Assembly: GCA_029582155.1 (NCBI GenBank)
Contig: CM055906.1
Coordinates: 12,829,101-12,893,100, forward strand
Direction: 5' to 3'
DNA: 64,000 bases
From: Panopea generosa
Taxonomy: Eukaryota > Mollusca > Bivalvia > Adapedonta > Hiatellidae
Positions 21,463 through 31,600 of the stretch are shown here, one piece after another. Numbering within the stretch: position 1 is the stretch's first letter; each line of letters begins with the position of its first letter. The notes beneath the pieces were generated by a model that saw only the letters and a program-made list of their open reading frames with translations, ran no database searches and was not told the DNA's origin. A program made the position numbers and the translations under genes.

Positions 21463-24400
21463 GGTGTAGACAAAGATGTTGTGAAGGTGAGGTCTGCAGA
21501 CTAAGATGTTGTCAAGGAGGGGTGTGTAGACAAAGATGTTGTGAAGGTGAGGTCTGCAGACTAAGATGTTGTCAAAGAGGGGTGTGTAGACAAAGATGTT
21601 GTGAAGGTGAGGTATGCAGACTAAGATGTTGTCAAGGAGGGATGTGCAGACAAAGGTGTTGTGAAGGAGGGGTGTGCAGACAAAGATGTTGTGAAGGTGA
21701 GGTATGCAGACTAAAATGTTGTCAAGGAGGGGTGTGCAGACAAAGATGTTGTGAAGGAGGGGTGTGCAGACAAAGATGTTGTAATGGTGAGGTATGCAGA
21801 CTAAGATGTTGTCAAGGAGGGATCTGCAGACAAAGATGATGTCGAGCAGAGGTGTGCAGACTAAGATATTGTCAAGGAGAGGTCAGCAGACTAAGATGGT
21901 GTCAATGAGAGGTCTGCAGACTAAGATATTGTCAAGGAGATGTCTGCAGACTAAGATGATGCCAAGGAGAGGCCTGCAGACTAATATGGTGTCAATGAGC
22001 TGTCTGCAGACTAAGATGTTGTCAAGGAGGGGTGTGCAGACAAAGATGTTGTGAAGGTGAGGTATGCTGACTAAGATGTTGTCAAGGAGGGATCTGCAGA
22101 CAAAGATGATGTCGAGCAGAGGTGTGCAGACTAAGATATTGTCAAGGAGAGATCTGAAGACTAAGATGTTGTCGAGGAGAGATGTACAGACTAAGATGTT
22201 ATCAAGGAGAGGTCTGCAGACTAAGATATTGTCAAGGAGAGGTCAGCAGACTAAGATGGTGTCAATGAGAGGTCTGCAGACTAAGATATTGTCAAGGTGA
22301 TGTCTGCAGACTAAGATGATGCCAAGGAGAGGTCTGCAGACTAAGATGGTGTCAATGAGCTGTCTGCAGACTAAGATGGTGCCAAGGAGAGGTCTGCATA
22401 CAAAGAACAAATATGTTGTCAAGGAGAGGTCTGCAGATTAAGATGGTGTCAATGAGAGGTCTGCAGACTAAGATGGTGTCAATGAGAGGTCTGCAGATTA
22501 AGATATTGTCAAGGAGAGGTCTACAGACTAAGATGGTGCCAAGGAGAGGTCTGCAGACTAAGATGGTTTCAAGGAGAGGTCTGCAGACTAAGATATTGTC
22601 AAGGAGAGGTCTGCAGACTAAGATGGTGCCAAGGAGAGGTCTGCAGACTAAGATGGTGTCAATGAGCGGTCTGCAGACTAAGAAGTTGTCAAGGAGGGGT
22701 CTGCATACAAAGAACAAATATGTTGTCAAGGAGAGGTCTGCAGATTAAGATTGGATGGGAGAATTTTGTGATTTTTGCAATTGATATACATGTTCCCTTA
22801 TTGCCAAAATAGTACCGAAAAAACGTTCTCTGAATGACTAGAAAAATTGTTTCTTGTTCCGAACTGTATTTGTGTGTACGTTTTAAGCACACTTCTAGAC
22901 CAAGTCTCTATTATTCAATCCAGAAAGTTTGGCAAGAAATTGAACGCAGTCTAATCATCCCTGCATCCTAGTCAACCACAAGATATTTTAAGAATAGCAG
23001 TATTGCCATATTTTGTTTCCAAGGTATCATTTAAAGGGTCACCGTGACAGCATTTAAAAAAAGCTTGACCCTGAAATGCATATCGAATGATATTATGAAA
23101 TGAAATAATGAGATAAAAATACCACAGTATGTAATTTCGTTCGGAAGGGGACATAACTCTGGTTAATGGATGAACGGCATCACAATTTACACATTTACAC
23201 ATGAAAGAAATGAAATGTACATTTTATTGTTTGTAAACCTTTGCACTACTAAATCATGATGAAAAAAGTACGGGTCATGAATTCTATAAGAAATTTTATT
23301 TCTGTTCTATACCCTGTTGACAAAATGAAGTATGAAAGTAGACGTCAGAAATCATGTATTTCATACCCCAATTTCGTCAGAAATCATGTATTTCATACCA
23401 CAATTTCGTCAGAAATCACGTATTTCATATCCCAATTTCGTTAGAAATCATGTATTTCATACCTCAGAACGTTATCAGTTACTTGCGGGGTGTGATCGAG
23501 TACTGGTTAACCTTCCAGAATCCCAGGAAACAGTGGTTAGGTTAACTGATCGTCTGTTAGTCCTCGATGGTATAAAATGGCGTTAAATATTCAAGTAATC
23601 AATTATTAACACTGACAACCAAGTGAAAAAGTATCTCTTATCAATATGACATAGAATGAAATCGAATAAATACACACGTTGGTGGGGGCGCATGTTTAAG
23701 TTAAAGGTTTTTTTTTATAATGCCACTGTCAGTGGTATATTTAAATTGTATATCTTGAGGTCAGCATTTTTCAGTAGTAAATAAAATGTTTTACTTTTAA
23801 AAATATGTTAAATATGAAGTCGCTTTATTTACAACTGTTTAAAAAGTTCTACTGATATATAATTAATATGTTTCCGCTGTAAATTGTTTACAAAATTAAA
23901 AAAAATCTTGGTTGAAACGAGCACCCTGACTCGGTAAGAAGTGTTTAATATAATGAAGATAACTACGTGTAGAATATGTATCTTATCGTCAACGTTGCAG
24001 CTGAACAATAAATTGAAAATTCCCTTTTTTTAAACTTATGTATTTTACATTGATTGTGATACAAGATCTTATAACTTAAACCAATCATAGCCGAGTGGTT
24101 CAAGATATCGTTTCAATATCACTTATGTCTCATCGTCAAGATCGTATGTTCGAGTCTAGCTCTCTCCGTCAACTTTATGAGAAAAAGTTTGTCAGTTACT
24201 TGCGGAATTAAGGTTTTGATTCATATAAGATATATTTTGATTCATTTCAAATTAATTTTGAGATCTTCCTCTTGGTTTACCAATAAAACTGGATATGCCA
24301 AATATAACCTGAAATATGTTGAAAATGGCGGTCAACTCCATTTAAAAATCAAAATGGTAATCATGAATGCTGTGAAATCATTTATTCTGTGAAGTGTTAT

Positions 24401-27400
24401 TTGAGTGATTTAACTACACCAATAGTTTATATGCTATGAACATATTTCGTTTCTTAAAATGTATATTTTAATGTTACCAGGGTGTATCCGAAAACGGGTA
24501 CACTCTTTCCATTTCTCCTGTCGTTTCGTTGGTCCATCCGACTTCTGCGTCTATAACCAGGTCTGCTACATAGCTGTTTACACTCGCGTTAAACGTCACG
24601 TTATAATTTCCCGGAAGTTTTATAGGCATTGGAGACACCGCCAGGGTATGTACAAAAATGGCATCACTTAACTCATTGGGTTCTGAAAGAGAATATACAT
24701 TACATTACATTATACATATTAATATACCGCTTTCTAGGGAATAGGGCACACGCTTTATTTAAATAAGTTTTCAAATTAGTTAGACTAATACCTAATTAGT
24801 TAGACTAATTGCTATCCGTGGGAATATCAATTTGGTCAAATTTTCAAGGGTAGGAGCCTTTTTAAATATCAATATTTTCCCCATTCTTATGTCATCGTCG
24901 TCCTTCTAATTTCCTAGTGTCAGGATTGTTGGCTAATTCATGCTGTCTAGTTCTCGTCGCCATTCCTTAACACCGACCGCCAAAGACGAGGGGGTGGAAG
25001 GGAGGAGGGGTGGTGGATATGGTTGGGGCGGTGGTGAACAATGTTCGGTGTGTAAGACACCATCACAAGTCGACAACTTAGTTCTCTTCTACTCACGTGA
25101 GATGCGTCCGTGTTTAAAAAATACTTTTGTGACATTCTGGTCCGCATTTTTATCAATAAACATCATAATTGTATTTTATTTGACATCACTAATCCAGCAA
25201 AACGAGACAGTAGTACAGTGGATAGAGTGTTGGCCGTTCACACCAAAGGTTGTGGGTTCGATCCCGATTGCTTCCCATAAACAAGTGAATGCTGGTTCTA
25301 CCCAAGACTCGAGAGCTCCGGCTGAGTTTATTTGGTTTAAACATATTCATTTCGAATATCTTTGAAATGCTATTGAGATTTACTTTGTCTATCAATTCCC
25401 GTAAAATTGCCCATTCTTTTCTTTAAAAGTTTGATATTTAAATATTGCATTTAAACATTGTTTTGATTGCCCTAGAGTCAACGACACATACAAATACTTA
25501 GTGTCCATATAAACAAAATTCTAAAATGACGCAAATATGTCTGTATTCTAAAGTATTTGATACCACCCGCTTGGACAACAAACCAAATACACTGACATTC
25601 TACCTTGAACCCCCGATACGGTTAACCTGTAGTGAATATTCACTTGATGTCATACTGAAATTAATGTGATATATGTGCCAGTCATTATTCAAAATTGTAA
25701 CAACTGCATGTTTTATTTTTATTCAGTGATACACCAGATCTAATGGCCTATCAGTACACATTGAATATAATGGAATTTAAATAAACATCAATACAGCAAA
25801 TCAGGATAATAATTGCAACATTACAATTTTTGTTATTGAGCTGGCTAACTTAAGTAATATTATCATGTCCATTTTACAATAATTCAATAAATATCATCAA
25901 TTCAAAAGTTCACAAACTATTGTAAAAAATAATGTTATGTGTAGTTGTACATTATGACGATTATAGATATCATATTACAAATATAATAAGCACGTTTTTT
26001 CTGTTTAAAGAAGGGATGTTTGATACAAAATAAAACTTTTCATTTCGTCCTTTGAAACATGAAGTTAACCCTAACACCAACCTTTGCAGCCTCCAATATT
26101 GATACACACCTCTAATAACTTACCGTGATCACATATAATTGCTCAGCGTAATCACATATGATTACTTATACTTATCACATATAATTACTTCTATGATCAC
26201 ATATAATTACTTACTATGATCACATATAATAACTTTCCGTAATCACATATAATTACTTACCATGATCACATATAATTACTTACCATGATCACATATAATT
26301 TCTTACCGTGATCACATGTTATAACTCACCGTGATCAAATGTAATTACTTGCTGTGATCACATGTAATAACTTACCGTGATCACATATAATTACTTACCG
26401 TGATCACATATAATTACTTAGCGTAACCACATATAAATACTTACCATGATCACATATAATTACTAAGCGTAATCACATATAATTACTTACCGTGATCACA
26501 TATAATTACTTAGCGTAACCACATATAAATACTTACCATGATCACATATAATTAATAAGCGTAATCACATATAATTACTTACCGTGATCACATATAGTTA
26601 CTTAGCGTAACCACATATAAATACTTACCATGATCACATATAATTACTAAGCGTAATCACATATAATTACTTACCGTGATCACATATAATTACTTAGCGT
26701 AACCACATATAATTACTTAGCGTAACCACATATAATTACTTAGCGTAACCACATATAAATACTTACCATGATCACATACAATTATTTACCGTGATCACAT
26801 ATAATCGCTTAGCGTGATTACATGTAATCATTAACCCTTATCACATATAATTACTTGCCATGATCACATATAATTACTTACCATGTAACTAACCGTGGTC
26901 ACTTGTAATTATTTACCGTGATCACATGTAATTTCTTACCGTTATCACATATAATTACTTATCCATATCATATGTAACTACTTACCATGATGACATATAA
27001 TTACTTACAGTAATCACATATAATAACTTACCGTGATCACATGTTATTACTAACCGTGATCAAATGTAATTTCTTACCTTGATCACATGTAATTACTTAC
27101 TTACTGTGATCAAATGTAATAAATTACTAACCGTGATCACATATAATTTTTTACCGTGATCACACGTAATTACTTACCGTGATCAGATATGATTAATAAG
27201 CGTAATCACATATAATTACTTACCTTTATGCCATATAATTACTTACCGTGATCACATATAATTACTTAACATTATCACATATAATTTCTTAGCGTTATCA
27301 CATATAATTACTTACCATGATCACATATAATAATTTACCGTGATCACATATAATCACTTACCGTAATTACATGCGATTATTTACCCTTATTACATGTAAT

Positions 27401-27930
27401 TACTCACCGTGATCACATATAATTATTTACTGTAATTACATGCGATAATTTACCCTTATTACATGTAATTACTCACCGTGATCACATATAACTATTTACC
27501 GTGATCACATATAATTACTTATTGTGATTACATATAATTACTTTCCGTGATAACATGTAATTATTTACCTTGATCACATATAATTTCTTACCGTAATCAC
27601 ATATAATTACTTACCCATATCACATATAATTACTTATTATGATAATATATAATAACTTACCGTCATCACATATAATTACTTATAATCCTTTTGAACTTTG
27701 AACTCACTATGACCCGTATATTCTAAACATACACTGTACTTATCACAAAAGAATTTTCAGACGTCACATAATGTCACATATACGGTCATTAAAAATGTCT
27801 ATTTTTATCCAGAAAAAAAGATAAAACAGTCCTGAAACAACTCACCACAATTTGTCCAGTTTTGTTGACAATCAATCGGGTATATCAACATAAGTGTAAA
27901 TAATGTCGAATGTGCAAATTTAAGAAACAT
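19051..27930 (-). CDS. Secreted GM2-activator-like / ML-type lipid-binding protein (4 exons, complete CDS)
   Basis: Exons 27930-27846, 24682-24478, 21349-21139 and 19149-19051 join in frame to 600 bp: 199 residues plus TAG. Human GM2A is about 193 residues. Residues 1-21 are a hydrophobic signal peptide starting ATG at 27930. Next come NWTNC (residues 24-28), PIKLPGNYNVTFNASV (about 48-63), a lysine-poor beta stretch, VYDSC (Cys 103), HAGCPLLQGN (Cys 139), TIILPYNLVELNALP and GHYAVKISF...GC (Cys 186). The order W-x-x-C, PI-x-LPGN, GCP-x-x-x-G, LP and G-x-Y-x-V is that of the GM2-activator/MD-2-related lipid-recognition family, which lifts or transports single lipids in lysosomes or outside the cell. 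Cysteines are fewer than the eight of mammalian GM2A. Function in this animal is inferred. Confidence 0.88.
19150..21138 (-). other. Intron 3 of the GM2-activator-like gene
   Basis: Two kilobases with no recognised element. The word GTCAGTCAAATGACGT occurs twice close together near 20480-20515. Open frames on the + strand around 19646-20169 show no splice support or family resemblance. Confidence 0.6.
21139..21349 (-). CDS. GM2-activator-like gene, exon 3
   Basis: Minus-strand acceptor TATGTTGTTTTCAG precedes 21349 and donor CCTAAG|GTAAAG begins at 21138. The exon is 211 bp; its entry base completes a Trp codon with the TG left by exon 2, and it leaves in phase 0. It carries VYDSCVVIDKMLFGD, YHAGCPLLQGN and the LP-rich segment, the central conserved part of the family. 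Confidence 0.9.
21385..22750. repeat. 30-bp minisatellite in intron 2 of the GM2-activator-like gene, with GT run and 19-G tract
   Basis: About 44 copies of a 30 bp unit containing GGTCTGCAGACTAAGATG and TTGTCAAGGAGA. The left part uses caaagatgttgtgaagg variants in alternation, giving a 60 bp super-unit. A marker block (CATACAAAGAACAAATATG) occurs at about 22397 and 22703, a 306 bp block duplication. At 21430-21464 a GT run is followed by 19 consecutive Gs. Confidence 0.97.
22751..23345. other. Intron sequence, nothing recognised
   Basis: Part of intron 2 of the GM2-activator-like gene. AT-rich, no feature seen. Confidence 0.4.
23346..23465. repeat. Short tandem repeat, 32 bp unit, about four copies
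   Basis: The words AGAAATCATGTATTTCATAC and CCAATTTCGTC recur four times in intron 2 of the GM2-activator-like gene. Confidence 0.9.
23482..23610 (+). mobile_element. SINE 3' body fragment (TACTGGTTAACC type)
   Basis: Words GAGTACTGGTTAACCTTCCA, CAGTGGTTAGGTTAACTGAT and GGCGTTAAATATTCAA match the SINE bodies at 57416-57545 and 62741-62990. No tRNA-like head. Confidence 0.75.
24083..24345 (+). mobile_element. tRNA-derived SINE, plus strand
   Basis: Head AGCCGAGTGGTTCAAGATAT with B-box-like TGTTCGAGTC is followed by GTTACTTGCGG, AAAACTGGATATGCCAAATA and TGTTGAAAATGGCGG. This is the same family as the minus-strand copy at 3346-3594. The middle is diverged. It lies in intron 2 of the GM2-activator-like gene. 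Confidence 0.8.
24478..24682 (-). CDS. GM2-activator-like gene, exon 2
   Basis: Minus-strand acceptor ATTCTCTTTCAG precedes 24682 and donor CCCTG|GTAACA begins at 24477. The exon is 205 bp, phase 1 in and phase 2 out. It encodes LAVSPMPIKLPGNYNVTFN, a strand-rich segment with NET glycosylation motif and ERVYPFSDTP. The PIKLPGN core is the strongest family signature here. The + strand open frame over the same bases is a shadow. Confidence 0.9.
24773..24815. repeat. Near-palindromic 20-bp direct duplication
   Basis: AATTAGTTAGACTAAT occurs twice, separated by ACCT. Each copy is itself close to a palindrome. It lies in intron 1 of the GM2-activator-like gene just upstream of exon 2. Confidence 0.7.
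25205..25350 (+). mobile_element. tRNA-derived SINE (ATGCTGGTTCTACCC type), plus strand
   Basis: Head AGTACAGTGGATAGAGTGTT and B box GTGGGTTCGATCCC are followed by CCCATAAACAAGTGAATGCT, GGTTCTACCCA and GACTCGAGAGCTCCGGCTGA. It shares head and body with the minus-strand copy at 55802-55962. It lies in intron 1 of the GM2-activator-like gene. Confidence 0.85.
25351..26104. other. Intron sequence, nothing recognised
   Basis: AT-rich part of intron 1 of the GM2-activator-like gene between a SINE and the 23 bp array. Confidence 0.4.
26105..27685. repeat. 23-bp minisatellite in intron 1 of the GM2-activator-like gene
   Basis: About 68 copies of ATCACATATAATTACTTACC plus GTG. On the sense (minus) strand of the gene every unit reads CACGGTAAGTAATTATATG, containing a near-perfect 5' splice-site consensus. 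Variants are ttagcgtaacc, accatgatc and catgtaatta. A three-unit period (tagcgtaaccacatataaatacttacc) repeats around 26400-26760. Confidence 0.97.
27846..27930 (-). CDS. GM2-activator-like gene, exon 1 (start codon and signal peptide)
   Basis: ATG at 27930-27928 and donor TGTG|GTGAGT at 27845. The 28 codons encode MFLKFAHSTLFTLMLIYP, a typical signal peptide, then IDCQQNWTNC. The leftover G completes a Glu codon with the AA that opens exon 2. An AG at 27932-27933, before the ATG, follows TTTTATTTGC and may be the acceptor of a 5' UTR intron. Transcription start not seen. Confidence 0.85.
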
Positions 27931-28555
27931 TTCTGCAAATAAAACGCGGCGTGTTGGAGACCTGTTAAACATTTAATTAGATAAAGAGTGAACGGCCCGA
28001 ATAGTGAACTGTCGAAGGCCCACTGTCGAAAAGCCATTGTGTATTTGATAACCTTTTAGTGTAGAAACGTCTACCATTAAAAGTAACTCTCTGTTTAAAA
28101 TCTTAGTAGTAATGAACTCACACCACTATTATATCCCTTGAGTACTCCGGACAGATAAAGGAGGTTGAAATAAAACTTTAGTTCTCTTTTTCTTCTTTTT
28201 TCAGGGCTTTGTACTGCAGTGATTTATTTTTCCTAGCATGTGTTAAATGGATAGTATTTTAGAAATTACCACTGAAAAATTGATGCTGGACAAAATCTGT
28301 GTCATTTCAGAATTATTGTTTCGAACCGCATTGTGGACGAATAGTTGACATATTATTACTCTGGAACTTGATAGGTCTCACAACAGAATTGTATTTAAAC
28401 AATATAAAAAACTTGGTTAATGTATGTTTTTTCCCTTTATAATTGCATGTCTTGAACAAGTGAAGAATTTGAGCTCAGACACATGCTGCATATGTGGTTA
28501 TTATACTGTGTTTTGGACATAAATGTTAAAATGGAGCCCTATGGGAAATGCAACA
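27931..28555. other. Upstream flank of the GM2-activator-like gene
   Basis: Should contain the promoter, but no clear TATA box or initiator can be singled out. No repeat or exon is seen. Confidence 0.4.
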
Positions 28556-28650
28556 TCATCATCACCATCATCATCACCATTATTATCATAACCATCATTT
28601 TATCATCATCATCAACATCATCATCATCAGCAGCAGCAACATCATCATAA
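28556..28650. repeat. ATC/CAT trinucleotide microsatellite
   Basis: Imperfect (ATC)n with CAC, AAC and GCA interruptions, directly abutting the 65 bp array. Confidence 0.95.
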
Positions 28651-31600
28651 TCTTATGTCTCCAATAATATCGTTCTGGTGATCTTATATGCAGTTAACAA
28701 GTTCCAGACACCACATCTTTCTGCAATAATATCGTTCTGGTGATCCTATATGCGGTTAACAAGTTTTAGAAACCACATCTTATGTCTACAATAATATCGT
28801 TCAGGTGATCCTATATGCGGTTTACAAATTCTAGACACCACATCTTATGTCTGCATTAATATCGTTCTGGTGATCCTATATGCGGTTTACAAGTTCTAGA
28901 CACCTTATCTTATGTCTGCAATAATATCGTTCTGGGGATCCTATATGCAGTGAACAAGTTCTAGACACCACATCTAATGTCTGCAATAATATCGTTCTGG
29001 GGATCCTATATGCGGTTAACCAGTATTGGACACCACATCTTATCTCTAAAATAATATCGTTCTGGTGATCCTATATGCGGTTAACCAGTATTGGACACCA
29101 CATCTTATCTTTGCAATAGTATCGTTCTGGTGATCCTATATGCGGTTAACCAGTACTAGGCACCACATCATATCTCTACAATAATATCGTTCTGGTGATC
29201 CTATATGCGGTTAACAAGTTCTAGACACCTTATCTTATGTCTGCAATAATATCGTTCAGGTGATCCTTTATGAGGTTTACAAGTTATAGACACCACATCT
29301 TATCTCTGCAATAATATCGTTCAAGTGATCCTATTTGCGGTTAACAAGTTCTTGACACCACATCTTATGTCTGCAATAATATCGTTCTGGCGATCCTATA
29401 TGCGGTTAACAAATTCTAGACATCACATCTTATGTCTGCAATAATATCGTTCTGGTGATCCTATATACGGTTAACAAGTTCTAAACACCACATCTTATGT
29501 CTGTAATAATATCGCTCTGGTGTTCTATATGCGGTTAACAAATTCTAGACACCACATCTTATGTGTGCAATAATATCGTTCTGGTGATCCTATATGCGGT
29601 TAACAAATTCTAGACACCACATCTTATCTCTGCAAAAACATCGTCTGGTGTTCCTTTATGCGGTTAACCAGTACTGGACACCACATCTTATCTTTGCAAT
29701 AGTATTGTTCTGGTGATCCTATACGCGGTTAACCAGTACTGGACACCACATCTAATCTATGCAATAATATCGTTCAGGTGTTCTTATAAGACGTTAACCA
29801 GTACTGGACACCACATCTGTCCCTGCAATAATATCGTTATTGTGATCCTATATGCGGTTAACCAGGACTGGACACCACATCTTATCTCTGCAATAATATC
29901 GTTCAGGTGTTGCTATAAGACGTTAACCAGGACTGGACACCACATCTTATCTCTGATCCTATATTCAGTTAACCACGACTATACACCACATCTTATCTCT
30001 GCTATAATATCGTTCCTGTGATCCTATACGCGGTTAACCAGTACTGGACAACACATCTTATCTCTACAATAATATTGCTCTAGTGATTTTATATGTGGTT
30101 AACCAGTACTAGACACGACATCTTATCTCTACAATAATATCGTTCTGGTGATCCTATATGCGGTTAACCAGTACTGGACACCACATCTTATCTCTGCAAT
30201 AGTATCGTTCTGGTGATCCTATATGCAGTTAACCAGTACTAGACACCACATCTTATCTCTGCAATAGCATCGTACTGGTGATCCTATATGCGGTCAACCA
30301 GTACTAGACACCACATCTTATCTCTGCAATAGTATCGCTCTGGTGTTCCTATATGCGGTTAACCAGTACTTGACACCACATCTTATCTCTGCAATAATAT
30401 CGTTCTGGTGTTCATATATGCGGTTAACCAGTACTAAACACCTCATCTTATCTCTGCAATAGTGTCGTTCTGGTGATCCTATATGCGGTTAAACCAGTAC
30501 TGGACACCACATCTTATCTCTACAATAACATCGTTTTGGTGTTCCTAAATGCGGTTAAACCAGTACTGGACACCACATCTTATCTCTGCAATAACATCGT
30601 TCTGGTGTTCCTAAATGCGGTTAACCAGTACTGGACACCACATCTTATCTCTGCAATAACATCGTTCTGGTGTTCCTAAATGCGGTTAACCAGTACTGGA
30701 CACTACACCTAATCTCTGCAATAGTATCGTTCTGGTAATCCTATATGCGGTAAACCAATACTGGACACAACATCTAATCTCTACAATAATATCGTTCTGG
30801 TGATCCTATATGCGGTTAACCAGTACTGGACACCACATCTTATCTCTGCATTAGTATCGTTCTGGTGATCCTGTATGCGGTTAACCAGTACTGGACACCA
30901 CATCTTATCTCTGCAATAGTATCGTACTGGTGATCCTATATGCGGTTAACCAATACTGGACACCACATCTTATCTCTGCAATAGTATCGTTCTGGTTATC
31001 CTATATGCGATTAACCAGTACTGGACACTACATCTTATGTCTGCAATAATATCGTTCTGGTGATCCTATATGCAGTTAACCAGTACTTGACACCACATCT
31101 TATCTCTGCAATAGTATCATTCTGGTGATCCTATATGCAGTTAACCAGTACTTGACACCACATCTTATCTCTGCAATAACATCGTTCTGGTGATCCTATA
31201 TTCGGTTACCCAGTACTAGACGCCACATCTTGTGTCTGCAATAGTAACGTTCTGGTGATCCTATATGCTGTTAATCAGTTCTGGACACCACATCTTATCT
31301 CTGCAATTATATCGTTCTGGTGATCCTTTATGCGGTTAACCAGTACTGGACACCACATCTTATCTTTGCAATAACACTGTTTTGGTGATCCTATATGCGG
31401 TTAACCAGTACTGGACTCCACATCTTATCACTGCAATTATATCGTTCTGGTGATCCTTTTATGCTTTTAACCAGTACTGGACACCACATCTTATCTTTGC
31501 AAAAACACCGATTTGGTGGTCCTTTATGCGGTTAACCAATACTGGACACCACTTCTTATCTCTGCAATTATATCGTTCTGGTGATCCTTTATGCTTTTAA

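Noticed and set aside
21432..22300. Cys/Gly-rich and Leu/Thr-rich frames over the 30 bp intronic array, resembling small cysteine-rich peptides
   Set aside because: They are translations of a minisatellite in an intron of a minus-strand gene. The glycine run is the 19-G tract.
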